Shown here piece by piece: positions 45,695 through 55,674 of a DNA stretch of 64,000 bases. Numbering within the stretch: the first letter of the stretch is position 1; each line of letters opens with the position of its first letter. Location of the stretch: positions 930,001 to 994,000 of the forward strand of contig NZ_CP079737.1 in the NCBI RefSeq assembly GCF_019916025.1. Direction: 5' to 3'. The notes under the pieces are model-generated. The model worked only from the letters and a program-made list of their open reading frames with translations, did no database searches and was not told where the DNA came from. A program made the translations under genes and the position numbers. Origin of the DNA: Paraclostridium bifermentans. Lineage in GTDB: Bacteria > Bacillota > Clostridia > Peptostreptococcales > Peptostreptococcaceae.

Positions 45695-46342
45695 ATGAAT
45701 ATATTAGTTGCTGATGATGAATTAAGTATGCTAAAAATCATAGAAGCTTATTTAAGAAAAGAAGGATTTAATGTTTTTACTGCTAGCAATGGAGAAGAAG
45801 CATTAGATGTATTCTATAAAAATAAAATTGATTTAGCTATACTAGATTGGATGATGCCTAAAATAGATGGGATAGAAGTTTGCAAGGAAATAAAAGAGAG
45901 CAGTAATATAAAGGTAATGATGTTAACAGCAAAGAGCCAGAGTGATGATGAGGTAGATGCTCTCAATTTTGGAGCTGATGACTATGTCAGAAAGCCATTT
46001 GATCCTAGAATTTTAATAATAAGGGCTAAAAAACTTATGGGATACAGTGATATAGTTACAATTAAAAATTTAAAAATAGATTTTAAATTTACAAAAGCAT
46101 TTAAGGATAACGAAGATATAGGCCTTACTAAAACAGAATTTGAGTTATTAAAATGCTTTATTAATAATAAAGGTGTAATACTTTCAAGAGAAAAATTACT
46201 TGATTTAGTTTGGGGTATGGATTATTTTGGTGATTTTAGAACAGTAGATACACATATAAGAAGATTAAGAACAAAAATAGGTGAAAATTTTATAGTTACA
46301 CATAGAGGATTAGGTTATAGTTTGGAGGAAAATAATGACTAA
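45695..46342 (+). CDS. OmpR-family response regulator
   Basis: A 215-residue two-domain protein: a receiver with DDE near residues 7-9, phosphate acceptor Asp51 in LAILDWMMPK, Lys in RKPFD, and a winged-helix OmpR domain (LTKTEFELLKCF and VDTHIRRLRTK). It overlaps the histidine kinase gene by 8 bases, so it should be its partner. Confidence 0.93.
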   Translation: MNILVADDELSMLKIIEAYLRKEGFNVFTASNGEEALDVFYKNKIDLAILDWMMPKIDGIEVCKEIKESSNIKVMMLTAKSQSDDEVDALNFGADDYVRKPFDPRILIIRAKKLMGYSDIVTIKNLKIDFKFTKAFKDNEDIGLTKTEFELLKCFINNKGVILSREKLLDLVWGMDYFGDFRTVDTHIRRLRTKIGENFIVTHRGLGYSLEENND

Positions 46343-47708
46343 ACTTAATAAAAAGCTAGCTATTAGTATATCTTTAGTTGTAGTAATTGTATCTATACTA
46401 TCGCTAACTATAAATAATATTTTTATACATAAGTATTATTTACATGAAAAAAAGAAAATTATAAATACTGTTGGAGATAAAATTGAAAAATTAGACTCAG
46501 ATACTATTATTAAAGACATAGATAGGATAGAGGATAAATATGGAATAAATATGATTTATACTCATTTAGATATGGCAAATGGTATAAATGAAGATGCTAT
46601 AACGGAAGGCCTGATAAAAGAGTTTGAAAAGAAAGATATAAAACTTAAGAAATTTTGGATTTCTCATTATTTAGTTGAGGACATGAAGGAAAAAAGTATT
46701 AATAAAATATATAATCAGGGAAATCTAAAGTACAGCCTATTAGTCAAATTTATATTGAAAGATAATTATATATTTGCAATATCAATGCCTATAGAACATT
46801 CTCAAGAAACTATTTCTATAATAAATAAATTTAATTTAATACTTAATAGTTTTTCAGTGTTAATAATAATATTATTGACGTTTATTTTATCTAAAAAGAT
46901 AATTGATCCACTTGAAAAAATAAAGCTATTATCTAAAGATATAGCAAAGTTAAATTTTAGAACAGAAAAAATAAAAACTAATGATGAAATAGAAGAATTA
47001 GCAGATAGTGTTAATCAAATGAGTGTAAGTTTGCAAAAAGCACAAAATGAATTAAATAAGAGAAATGAAAACTTAAAAATATTTATAGGTGGAGCATCTC
47101 ATGAATTAAAAACACCTATAGCGCTTATAAAAGCTTATGCTATGGGAATACAAGATGGAATAGATGATGGAACTTATTTAGACACAATAATAGAAGAAAG
47201 TGAAAAGATGAATGATATAATCAATAACTTAATTTATCTTTCGAAATACGAAAAAAGAGAAGTGAAAATAAATTCATTTGATTTAAAGGAAATATTGTTG
47301 TTAATTATAGATGAATATAAATTGATTATAAATGAAAATCATATAGAGATTAATTTAAATATAGATAAAAAAGAATTTATGATTGATGGAGATATAGAAG
47401 GAATAAAAATTGTACTAAGAAACTTAATAAGTAATTCTATAAAATATACCATTGATAACAAGATATATATATCTTTAAATAAAAATGAAAAAGTATATGT
47501 GTCTGTATCCAATAGAGCTAGCGGAGTAATAGAATCTGAATTAGATAATATATGGAAGCCATTTTATGTATTAGAAAAATCAAGAAATAGACAATTATCT
47601 GGAACGGGATTAGGGCTTAGTTTAGTAAAGGAAATATTAGATGCACAAAATTTAACATATGGAACAAAATTAAAAAATGAATATATAGAATTTTTTATAG
47701 AGTTCTAA
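46335..47708 (+). CDS. Sensor histidine kinase
   Basis: A 457-residue membrane kinase. TM1 (about 10-28), an extracellular sensor of ~140 residues, TM2 (about 170-190), HAMP, H-box with ASHELKTPIAL, N-box NSIKYTIDNK and G-box GTGLGLSLVKEIL. It should phosphorylate the preceding regulator. The next genes encode cell-wall and surface proteins, which suggests an envelope signal, but this is an inference from position. Confidence 0.92.
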   Translation: MTKLNKKLAISISLVVVIVSILSLTINNIFIHKYYLHEKKKIINTVGDKIEKLDSDTIIKDIDRIEDKYGINMIYTHLDMANGINEDAITEGLIKEFEKKDIKLKKFWISHYLVEDMKEKSINKIYNQGNLKYSLLVKFILKDNYIFAISMPIEHSQETISIINKFNLILNSFSVLIIILLTFILSKKIIDPLEKIKLLSKDIAKLNFRTEKIKTNDEIEELADSVNQMSVSLQKAQNELNKRNENLKIFIGGASHELKTPIALIKAYAMGIQDGIDDGTYLDTIIEESEKMNDIINNLIYLSKYEKREVKINSFDLKEILLLIIDEYKLIINENHIEINLNIDKKEFMIDGDIEGIKIVLRNLISNSIKYTIDNKIYISLNKNEKVYVSVSNRASGVIESELDNIWKPFYVLEKSRNRQLSGTGLGLSLVKEILDAQNLTYGTKLKNEYIEFFIEF

Positions 47709-47723
47709 ATAAAAAGAAACATT

Positions 47724-47803
47724 AAGGAGGCTATATAAATTTTAGCGACTTTTAAAGCATTTTCCAAGCTTTAGACGCAAAATTTATATAGCCTCCTTTT
47801 GTA
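47724..47803 (-). repeat. Palindrome between the kinase and glucosaminidase genes (repeat family, copy 4, inverted)
   Basis: A perfect 20-base stem, AAGGAGGCTATATAAATTTT (47724-47743) with 47779-47798. Read on the minus strand the core is CTAAAGC...GCTTTAAAAGTCGCTAAAA, matching the copy at 9092 (GCTTTAAAGGTCGCTAAAA). The core is inverted relative to the flanking genes. It may also end the kinase transcript. Confidence 0.7.
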
Positions 47804-47873
47804 TTTTGTAACATTCATGAAACAAACTTTTTTTATAATAACCACATAACAAATAAACAAGGAGTGTGAGATT

Positions 47874-48764
47874 ATGAAAAACAAAGGGTTTTTGGCAATG
47901 ATAGTTGTTTTAATAGGATTAATTTATATAATGATAAGTTTTTATTCTTTAAAAGATATAAATAAAGAAGATATAGATGTTTCTAAATTTATAAAGGTAG
48001 TAGATGAAGTTAGTGATAATAAAGCTCAGATAAATTGGAAGTATGTTGCAGCTATCATTGGAGTTAAGGAAAAGAATAATTTAAATAATGTTAAAGAAGA
48101 TGAAATTAAAAAAGTATCTAAATTATTTTTAAATGAAAATAATGAATCAAAAATTTTAAATAGTGTTGATGAAGTTACAAGCAAACTTAAATTTAATAAA
48201 TTTGAAAAAAGCCTGACGCACAGGTATATAAATCAACTTAGTGACTTTGGAGTAATGCCACAAAGGTTAAGTAAAAATAGTGATTACACAAAGTTTATAA
48301 ATTCAATAAAAGATGATGCAATACAAAATTATGAAAAGTATAAAGTTTTACCATCTATAACTATAGCCCAAGCAATATTAGAATCCGGATGGGGTCAATC
48401 AAGATTAGCTAAGGATTATAATAACTTATTTGGAATTAAAGCAGACGCAAATTGGAAAGGAGAGTATGTAACCTTAGAAACTAGAGAATTTAAAAGCAAC
48501 ACTGTAAATGGAAAGTTTAGAAAATATAAAGATGCAGGGCAATCTATTGATGATCATGCAAAGTTTTTATATGAAAATAAGAGATATCAAAACAATGGTG
48601 TATTTAATGCTAAGACATATATATACCAGGCAAAAGCTTTACAAAATGCAGGGTACAGCACAGATACAAATGAAAAAGGCGAAAAGGTTTATGCAAATAG
48701 ATTAATTGAGATAATAAAGCAATATAATTTACAGCTTATAGATAATGAAGTTCAGAGTAAATAA
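47874..48764 (+). CDS. Membrane-anchored glucosaminidase (peptidoglycan hydrolase)
   Basis: A 296-residue protein: an N-terminal membrane anchor (about residues 6-24), a ~120-residue linker, and a glucosaminidase (FlgJ/LytG-like) domain. The catalytic Glu lies in AQAILESGWGQS, followed by NLFGIKAD. It cleaves glycan strands of the cell wall. The AGGAGTG site precedes the ATG. It lies between the two-component genes and another surface lipoprotein gene. Confidence 0.87.
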   Translation: MKNKGFLAMIVVLIGLIYIMISFYSLKDINKEDIDVSKFIKVVDEVSDNKAQINWKYVAAIIGVKEKNNLNNVKEDEIKKVSKLFLNENNESKILNSVDEVTSKLKFNKFEKSLTHRYINQLSDFGVMPQRLSKNSDYTKFINSIKDDAIQNYEKYKVLPSITIAQAILESGWGQSRLAKDYNNLFGIKADANWKGEYVTLETREFKSNTVNGKFRKYKDAGQSIDDHAKFLYENKRYQNNGVFNAKTYIYQAKALQNAGYSTDTNEKGEKVYANRLIEIIKQYNLQLIDNEVQSK

Positions 48765-48818
48765 AACTGTAACATACGTGTAACAAAAATAAACTAAAAT
48801 GACTTTGAGGTGATAAAG

Positions 48819-51131
48819 ATGAATAAAAAAATATCGTTATTGTTAAGCTTTGTACTTATAGGAACAAGCTTAGCGGGGTGTAGTAACGGGCTTACTAAAA
48901 GTGATGAAGATATATCAGCTAAGGTAGAAAAAGTTAATAACTTAGATTTTAAATATGACGTTAATCCTAAAAACTTTCAAGTATCTGTAGATGTTGATGG
49001 AAAAAAAGAAACTATCTCAGAACCTATGAAAGAAAGATCTGTTACTAATTTAAAAAAGAAAGACAATGAAATTTCATGGACATACCCAGATGAACATATT
49101 AATGTAGATATAAAAAAGAAAGATAATTACTTAGATGTAGACATCAAATCAACATCTAAAGAAACTAACACTTTTACTTGGCCAAGTGTTAGTGGGGAAA
49201 GTTATGTACTTCCTATAAATGAAGGAAAGTTTATACCAAGTAATGATAAATACTGGAAAGAGTATTTAAATGAGCAAATATTTAATACTATAGAGAGTTT
49301 TTCTATGCAATTTTTCTCAGTAAATAAAAGTAACTTTGCAGCCACTTATATAATGAAAAATAAATATAATGATGAGATTAAATTTGATACAAAAAATGAT
49401 ATAAAGTTTGATTTTACTCATGAATATCCAAGCATAAATAAAAATAAAGACTATGGATTTAGGATATATATAACAGAGAAGAATGTAAATGATGTAGCTA
49501 AAAATTATAAGAATTTTGTAATTGAAAATGGAGATTTTAAAACATTAGCAGAAAAAGCAAAAGAAAATAAAAATATAGAAAAATTATATGGAGCATCTCA
49601 GATTTATTTCTGGGGCAAATCTGTAATTACTGTTGATGATATTAAGTGGAACTTATTAAGACAAAACATGGATGAAGAATTCATAAACTGGATGAAAGAG
49701 CTTCTAAATACAAAAGTAGAAGATGGCAAAGAGGTTTCGAATGTTTTAGATGCTATAAAAAGTCAAGATTATGTAGATAAATATCAAAAACAAACAATAG
49801 TAAGTGGATTTAATTCAGTTATGATGTTAAAAGAATTTTATAATCCTAATGTATTTAAAGATTTAAATAAAGAAACTCAAGCTGTTGTAAAAAAAGGCAT
49901 AAATAATTTAAATAGAAATGAATTAATTTCATTAAATAAAGAGTTATTAAAATCAAAACTTAAAGATTCAACAACTCCGACAACTTATTGGGCAAGAAAT
50001 AATACGGTAGATGTATTAGATGATATGAAAAAATCAGGAATAGATAATGCTTGGATAGGATTTGATGATTTAGAGGCGGGATATGTTTCACCAGAGTTTG
50101 TAAAAAAAGCTAATGACTATGGATATTTAGTTGGACCTTATGATTCGTATCATTCAATTCATAAGCCAGGTGAGGAAAAATGGAGTACAGCTAAATTTGA
50201 TGATAAATCATTATATGATAATGCAACAATAGAAGATAAGAATGGAAAAAAATTAGAAGGATTCCAAGGAACAGGTAGAAAACTAAATCCTACATTATCT
50301 ATGCCTAGTGTAAAATCAAGAGTAAACAAGATTCTTAATGAAGGATATAAATTTAACTCATGGTTTATAGACTGTGATGCAACTGGAGAAATTTACGATG
50401 ATTATTCTAAAAATCATATTACAACTCAAGAACAAGATTTAAATGCTAGATTAAAAAGAATGAGTTATATAAGCGATGATAAAAATATGGTTGTAGGATC
50501 AGAAGGTGGAAATGATTTTGCGAGTACGACTATAGCATTTGCACATGGGCTTGAAACACCTGCTTTTTCATGGATAGATCCAGATATGAATAAAAATAAA
50601 GATAGTGAGTATTATGTAGGTAGATATTATTCACCTACAGGAGGAGTTCCAGAAATTTTTGAAAAACAAGTTCCTGTTAAAGATTTATATAAAAAGATAT
50701 TTATAGATCCAACATATTCACTTCCTTTATTTAGATTAGTTTATAATGATTCTGTTGTAACTTCAGATCAGTGGCTATGGGGTACATTTAAAATACAAGG
50801 TGAAGTGGAAAATAGAATGATGAAAGAAGTTTTATATAACACAGCTCCTATGTATCATATAGATAAAAGTGAATGGGAGAAACATAAAAAAGAAATTTTA
50901 AACCATGATAAAGTTTGGTCAGAGTTTGATAAAAAAGCTATAAATAAGCCTATGACTGACTTTGAGTTTTTAAGTAGTGATAGATTAGTTCAGACGACTT
51001 GTTATGGAGATGATTTGAGAGTTGTAGCAAATTTCTCTAATAAAGACTTTAAATATAAAAATGATACAGTAAAAGCAAATTCTCTTATTATATATGATAA
51101 GGAAGAAAAAACTGTTTATAATCCTCAATAA
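48819..51131 (+). CDS. Large surface lipoprotein, glycoside-hydrolase-like
   Basis: A 770-residue lipoprotein with signal ending LAGC. The N-terminal ~250 residues look beta-rich and the middle resembles a TIM barrel of glycosidases: DNAWIGFDDLE, VGPYDSYHSIH, SWFIDCDATGE and VVGSEGGNDFA, with acidic residues in candidate catalytic positions. It is reminiscent of GH101-like or DUF5696 proteins; I cannot place the family with certainty. A role in cell-surface or host glycan processing is inferred. The ATG at 48819 follows TGAGGTGA; the in-frame GTG at 48810 lies inside that site. Confidence 0.72.
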   Translation: MNKKISLLLSFVLIGTSLAGCSNGLTKSDEDISAKVEKVNNLDFKYDVNPKNFQVSVDVDGKKETISEPMKERSVTNLKKKDNEISWTYPDEHINVDIKKKDNYLDVDIKSTSKETNTFTWPSVSGESYVLPINEGKFIPSNDKYWKEYLNEQIFNTIESFSMQFFSVNKSNFAATYIMKNKYNDEIKFDTKNDIKFDFTHEYPSINKNKDYGFRIYITEKNVNDVAKNYKNFVIENGDFKTLAEKAKENKNIEKLYGASQIYFWGKSVITVDDIKWNLLRQNMDEEFINWMKELLNTKVEDGKEVSNVLDAIKSQDYVDKYQKQTIVSGFNSVMMLKEFYNPNVFKDLNKETQAVVKKGINNLNRNELISLNKELLKSKLKDSTTPTTYWARNNTVDVLDDMKKSGIDNAWIGFDDLEAGYVSPEFVKKANDYGYLVGPYDSYHSIHKPGEEKWSTAKFDDKSLYDNATIEDKNGKKLEGFQGTGRKLNPTLSMPSVKSRVNKILNEGYKFNSWFIDCDATGEIYDDYSKNHITTQEQDLNARLKRMSYISDDKNMVVGSEGGNDFASTTIAFAHGLETPAFSWIDPDMNKNKDSEYYVGRYYSPTGGVPEIFEKQVPVKDLYKKIFIDPTYSLPLFRLVYNDSVVTSDQWLWGTFKIQGEVENRMMKEVLYNTAPMYHIDKSEWEKHKKEILNHDKVWSEFDKKAINKPMTDFEFLSSDRLVQTTCYGDDLRVVANFSNKDFKYKNDTVKANSLIIYDKEEKTVYNPQ

Positions 51132-51133
51132 AC

Positions 51134-51170
51134 TAAAGTAGAGTATCTAAATGAGATACTCTACTTTATT
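51134..51170 (+). terminator. Terminator after the glycosidase-like lipoprotein gene
   Basis: AAAGTAGAGTATCT pairs with AGATACTCTACTTT and T residues follow. Confidence 0.88.
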
Positions 51171-51345
51171 GTGCTATAATTGTATAGTATAATTATTAAC
51201 TGATTATATTAAAAAAAGTGGGGTAAAAATAAATTACAAAATAAATGATTTTAAGTATACCAAAATGTTAAATAATAAATTATACTATATTAATGACAAA
51301 ATAAAGAGTAAAGACTAATCGTAGATATACTAGGAGGTAAATATA

Positions 51346-52221
51346 GTGAAGCTACAGAAAATGGGCATGAGAACCATAAAAACAGGAATAGCTGTAATGC
51401 TATGTATATTATTAGGGCAATTTCTTGTTCAAAAAATTTTTTACTGCGCAATAGCATGTGTAATTTCTGTTCAAGATACAGTTAAAGGATCTATGAAAGC
51501 AGGTCTAAACAGAGTAAAAGGAACAATTGTAGGAGGTATAATAGGATTTTTATTTGCACTTATACAGCCAGGAGAACCTATTTTATGTGGAATAGGTATA
51601 ATGCTAACTATATATGCGTGTAATTTATTAAAAGTGAACTCTGTAGTAGTATCATGTGTAACATTTTTAGCAATACACTTAGGCGTTGGAACATATAATC
51701 CGGCATACTATTCTATACATAGAGTTATAGATACATCTGTTGGGGTAGTAATAGGAGTAGTTACAAACTACTTAATAGCAAGACCTAATTACTTAGACAA
51801 GACTATAAATGAATTTAAAAATATAGAAAAATCAGCTATACAACTTATAGAGTCAAAAATTGTAAACGAAGAAAGCTTAGATATAAACATATTTAAAAAG
51901 AATATACAACAATTAGATAAAATATACTCTAAATTGTCTGATGAATTAGATTATGGTGGTAAATATGAAGCTGATATAGAAAATTTAGAAAGATCTATAA
52001 GTATATGCAGAGAAATTTATTTCCACATGCAGTCTATAGAGCTATTAGAAAATAAGTTATATCTAAATAAAGAAAATTTTAATGCAATAAAAGAATTGTA
52101 CAACACAGAGGAAATTTGTTTTGATGTTGAAGAAAATAAGAGTCCTGTGTTCAATTACCATTTAAGTAAGATAATAGACGAAATAAAAACTTTAAAAGAT
52201 TTTAATGAATCTATTCAATAA
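51346..52221 (+). CDS. FUSC/aromatic acid exporter-like membrane protein (DUF939)
   Basis: A 291-residue protein. The first ~145 residues contain about four to six hydrophobic helices with VISVQDTVKGSMKAGLNRVKGT, the FUSC/ArAE pattern. The remaining ~145 residues are a soluble coiled-coil-like region (IYSKLSDELDYGGKYEADIE). The family exports aromatic acids or small amphiphiles in some members; the Bacillus relatives are uncharacterised. The start is GTG after AGGAGG. It stands alone. Confidence 0.8.
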   Translation: MKLQKMGMRTIKTGIAVMLCILLGQFLVQKIFYCAIACVISVQDTVKGSMKAGLNRVKGTIVGGIIGFLFALIQPGEPILCGIGIMLTIYACNLLKVNSVVVSCVTFLAIHLGVGTYNPAYYSIHRVIDTSVGVVIGVVTNYLIARPNYLDKTINEFKNIEKSAIQLIESKIVNEESLDINIFKKNIQQLDKIYSKLSDELDYGGKYEADIENLERSISICREIYFHMQSIELLENKLYLNKENFNAIKELYNTEEICFDVEENKSPVFNYHLSKIIDEIKTLKDFNESIQ

Positions 52222-52253
52222 ATGTCCTGGGTCAAAATACCTAGGATATTTTT
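52221..52253 (+). terminator. Terminator after the FUSC-like gene
   Basis: TCCTGGGT pairs with ACCTAGGA (one G-U), followed by T-rich sequence. Confidence 0.65.
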
Positions 52254-52336
52254 TACGCTTAAGAAATTTTGAATTATTTATAAAACCTAGTTAATTATTA
52301 ATAATTAAATCATAAATAAAATGAGGATGTGAATTT

Positions 52337-53260
52337 GTGAAACTTAATAAAAAAATTATTTTTATTTTATTAATAGTTATTATTTTGCCTATATCTGCAT
52401 TGTACTTATTAATAAAAGATAGTAATAAAAAACAAAAAATTGATATGGAAAAAACACAAAGTGAAAAAATTGAACATCAAAAAGTTATTAATATAGCTTT
52501 ATTTGGATTAGATAGAAGAAGTAAGGAAGAAAAAGCTAGAGCAGATTCTATAATGGTTGCTAGTGTGGATTTGGAAAATAAAACTGTTAACTTAGTATCT
52601 ATACTTAGAGATACATTAGTAGATATCGAAGGGCATGGAAAGGAAAAACTAAATCATTCATATGCATATGGAGGAGCTAAGTTAGCGCTTGATACTTTAA
52701 ACTCAAATTTTGATTTGAATTTAAAGAACTATGTAAGTGTAGATTTTTTTAGTTTAGCTAAATTAATTGATTTAGTTGGGGGCGTAGATATAGACCTTAA
52801 AGATTATGAAGCAAATCAAATAAATAAAAACTTAGATGAAATTAATAATATAGAAAAATTACCTTATGGAACTGATTACATTGAGGGAATGGAGAATAAA
52901 AATTTAAATGGAAGACAAGCTGTTGCATATAGCAGAATAAGAAAAGAAGGTAATGGAGATTACGAAAGAACTCAAAGACAAAGAACAGTTTTAAAATCTA
53001 TAATAAATAAATATGAAAATTTAGATTCTAGCAAAAAGTTTGAAGTTAATATGGAAATGATGTCTCAAGTTAGTACGAATATACCAGTCAATGATATAAA
53101 ATATATACAAGAAAAAATGCAAAATGAAAAAAATTATAAAATAAATCAGTATATGATTCCAGTTGAAGGTAGTTTTGAAACAAAAACAATCAATGGAATG
53201 TGGGTTATTGATGCTAACATGAAAGAAAATATAAATCAATTACATAAATATATAAAATAA
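52337..53260 (+). CDS. LytR-CpsA-Psr family cell-wall glycopolymer ligase
   Basis: A 307-residue protein with an N-terminal membrane helix (about 8-27). LCP motifs follow: FGLDRRSKEEKARADSIMV, ILRDTLVDI, LNHSYAYGG and YSRIRKEGNGDYERTQRQR, the basic residues that bind the polyprenyl phosphate. It attaches teichoic-acid-like polymers to peptidoglycan. The GTG start follows GAGGATG. A strong terminator follows. Confidence 0.9.
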   Translation: MKLNKKIIFILLIVIILPISALYLLIKDSNKKQKIDMEKTQSEKIEHQKVINIALFGLDRRSKEEKARADSIMVASVDLENKTVNLVSILRDTLVDIEGHGKEKLNHSYAYGGAKLALDTLNSNFDLNLKNYVSVDFFSLAKLIDLVGGVDIDLKDYEANQINKNLDEINNIEKLPYGTDYIEGMENKNLNGRQAVAYSRIRKEGNGDYERTQRQRTVLKSIINKYENLDSSKKFEVNMEMMSQVSTNIPVNDIKYIQEKMQNEKNYKINQYMIPVEGSFETKTINGMWVIDANMKENINQLHKYIK

Positions 53261-53297
53261 AAAGACGGGTGTCAGTGGTAGCACCCGTCTTTTTTAA
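53259..53297 (+). terminator. Terminator after the LCP gene
   Basis: AAAGACGGGTG pairs with CACCCGTCTTT, followed by T residues. Confidence 0.9.
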
Positions 53298-53712
53298 AGG
53301 AGAAATAAGTATAGTATGTTTAGTGATATAATTAAAAATTGCATTTGAAATTATATTAAAAGTATAAACAAAAAAATGAATTATATACAAAAAAATATTC
53401 AATTTTATAAATAAAACTGAAAAATAAGAAATCTTATTAAAAAAATTGAACAAAAAAATGAGCTTGAAAATTTATGTTTTTATTATAATAAGAAATCTAA
53501 CTTGCTTTTTATACATAAAAATACTTTTATATATAAAATTAAATTTTAAATTTGCTAAAAATGAAACGAATTCGACAAAAAAACTCGAAATAAGAAGAAA
53601 AGTTTCAAATATTAAAATATTCTAAATTGTAGAAAAAATAAAATATATGTAGTATAATGAATCTCGGGAAAACGAATTCATATGTATAAATTTTTTTTTA
53701 GGAGGAATTATA
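53298..53712. other. AT-rich intergenic stretch before the AbgT-like gene
   Basis: About 415 bases with no supported gene. A TATAAT lies at 53653-53658 with a weak TTGTAG 20 bases upstream, a possible promoter. The string AACGAATTC occurs twice. I see no riboswitch or RNA gene. Confidence 0.5.
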
Positions 53713-55422
53713 ATGGAATTAAATGTAACAAGTAAAAAAGAAAAACAGTCGAGGCTCCAGTCGTGTATGGGTGTTATCGAAAGAGTTGGGAATAAGTTAC
53801 CAAGTCCAGCGTTATTATTTGTTTATATATCTGTAGCTGTACTTATACTATCAGCAATACTAGGAACTTTTAATGTAGTTGCTGAAACGGAACTTGGTAA
53901 ATTCCCTATAAATAATCTATTAGGGCAAAAGCCTATAGAAGTTTTAAAAGTAACGGCAGCTGGAACTGCAGTTTCAGAGACTTACTCAAATGGATTATCA
54001 TATATTATAGGTTCAGTTATCCAAAACTTTATGGGGATGACAGCTCTAGGAGCAATACTTATTATAATGTTATCAATAGGGGTAATGGAACAAAGTGGAT
54101 ATTTATCGATAGGAATACAAAGTATAGTTAAAGCTACACCAGCTAAACTTGTAACACCAGTTGTAATATTTTTAGGGGTTATGTCAAATGTAGCATCTGA
54201 TGCAGGATATGTTGTGTTAATACCACTTGCAGCATTAGTATACTATACAATAGGAAGAAATCCTATGGTCGGATTAGCAGCAGGATTTGCAGGGGTTTCA
54301 GGAGGATTTAGTGCAAACTTACTTATAGGTTCATTTGATGCATTATTAATACCGTTTACTCAAGCAGCAGCGGAAACAGGTGATGCTTTAGTTGGGACAA
54401 GTTTTGCACCAATGTTAAAGTCTACATCTAATATGTTCTTCTTAATGGCATCAACATTTATAATCGTAGCAATAGGTACTTTTATAATAGATAAAATAGT
54501 TGAGCCAGGAATGGAAAAATATGATAAGAGTGAAGCTGATGTTGTTGAAAAATCAGGAGATTTAACTGATCAAGAAAAGAAAGCATTTAAAGCAGCTAAT
54601 TTTAGTTTATTAGGAGTAATAGCATTTATAGTATTAACAGTTTTACCATTTGATAAAAATAATGTAATACCGATAGTTGGAGATTTATCTACTTCAGTTT
54701 CTTTAACATCAATAAGCCCTGAAGGAACTATGGCACTAAAGGGAGTAAATAGCTTCTTAGATTCTATATTCTTTAGTGGAGATATGATAATGATGTTAAT
54801 GTTTATCGTATTCTTAGTACCTGGTTTAGTTTATGGATTCAAATCAGGAACATTTAAAACTAAAGATGATGTTATAGGTGCAATGGTTACATCTATGAAG
54901 AGTATGGCTTCTATAATAGTTATATTATTCTTTGTTGCACAATTCTTAAACTTCTTTAATGATTCGCATTTAGGTATATTAATAGCTTCATTAGGTGCAA
55001 AACTAGTAGCTCAAATACCAACAGACAATACTTTTATGGCTATGATGTTAATGATTGCATTTATATGGTTTACTGCAATAGTTAACTTATTTATAGCAGG
55101 AGGTACATCGAAGTATGGATTGCTAGCTCCAATATTTATACCAATACTTATGAGTGCTGGATTCTCACCTGCTGGAGTACAGTTAATGTATAGAATAGGG
55201 GACTCATCTACTAATATAATATCTCCACTTATGAGTTATATGGGAGTTATAGTTATATTCGGACAAAAGTATAAGAAAAACTTTGGTATAGGAAACTTAA
55301 TGGGAATGATGCTACCGATATCAATAGGATTTTTATTAGCATGGACAGTATTTGCAGTAGCATGGGCATTATTAGGAGCTCCTATAGGACCAGGAGAATT
55401 CTTCTTTATAAATCAATACTAA
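53713..55422 (+). CDS. AbgT-family transporter (p-aminobenzoyl-glutamate type)
   Basis: A 569-residue membrane protein with about 12 helices, matching AbgT: ERVGNKLPSPALLF at the N-terminus, SNVASDAGYVVLIPLAALV, AGFAGVSGGFSANLL and GDSSTNIISPLMSYMG. Members carry p-aminobenzoyl-glutamate or export sulfonamides and folate breakdown products; substrate specificity is not readable here. AGGAGG precedes the ATG. No amidohydrolase gene of the abg type is adjacent. Confidence 0.85.
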   Translation: MELNVTSKKEKQSRLQSCMGVIERVGNKLPSPALLFVYISVAVLILSAILGTFNVVAETELGKFPINNLLGQKPIEVLKVTAAGTAVSETYSNGLSYIIGSVIQNFMGMTALGAILIIMLSIGVMEQSGYLSIGIQSIVKATPAKLVTPVVIFLGVMSNVASDAGYVVLIPLAALVYYTIGRNPMVGLAAGFAGVSGGFSANLLIGSFDALLIPFTQAAAETGDALVGTSFAPMLKSTSNMFFLMASTFIIVAIGTFIIDKIVEPGMEKYDKSEADVVEKSGDLTDQEKKAFKAANFSLLGVIAFIVLTVLPFDKNNVIPIVGDLSTSVSLTSISPEGTMALKGVNSFLDSIFFSGDMIMMLMFIVFLVPGLVYGFKSGTFKTKDDVIGAMVTSMKSMASIIVILFFVAQFLNFFNDSHLGILIASLGAKLVAQIPTDNTFMAMMLMIAFIWFTAIVNLFIAGGTSKYGLLAPIFIPILMSAGFSPAGVQLMYRIGDSSTNIISPLMSYMGVIVIFGQKYKKNFGIGNLMGMMLPISIGFLLAWTVFAVAWALLGAPIGPGEFFFINQY

Positions 55423-55430
55423 AAAGTGTA

Positions 55431-55529
55431 GATATGGCTCAGTATTATATCTAATATTCCTTAACTAAAGCCTATAAATCTCGGCTTTAACGTTTCGTCA
55501 TATTAGATATAATACATTCGCCTAATATC
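55431..55529 (+). repeat. Imperfect palindrome downstream of the AbgT-like gene (repeat family, copy 5)
   Basis: GTATTATATCTAATAT (55442-55457) pairs perfectly with ATATTAGATATAATAC (55500-55515), with GATAT-GGC/GCC-ATATC further out. The core is AACTAAAGCC...CGGCTTTAACGTTTCGTCA, nearly as in copies 2 and 3. A terminator follows. Confidence 0.7.
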
Positions 55530-55540
55530 TTTAAATGAAA

Positions 55541-55577
55541 AAATAAAGTATCGCATTTGCGATACTTTATTTTTTTG
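55541..55577 (+). terminator. Terminator after the AbgT-like gene
   Basis: AAATAAAGTATCGC pairs with GCGATACTTTATTT, followed by T residues. Confidence 0.88.
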
Positions 55578-55674
55578 ATCTAATTTAGATTAAATTTAAT
55601 AAAATGGGAATTATACAAATATAAGGAAATAATATAGAAAGGAGTAACTAGGTTAGCTAGTTATATATAAACTT

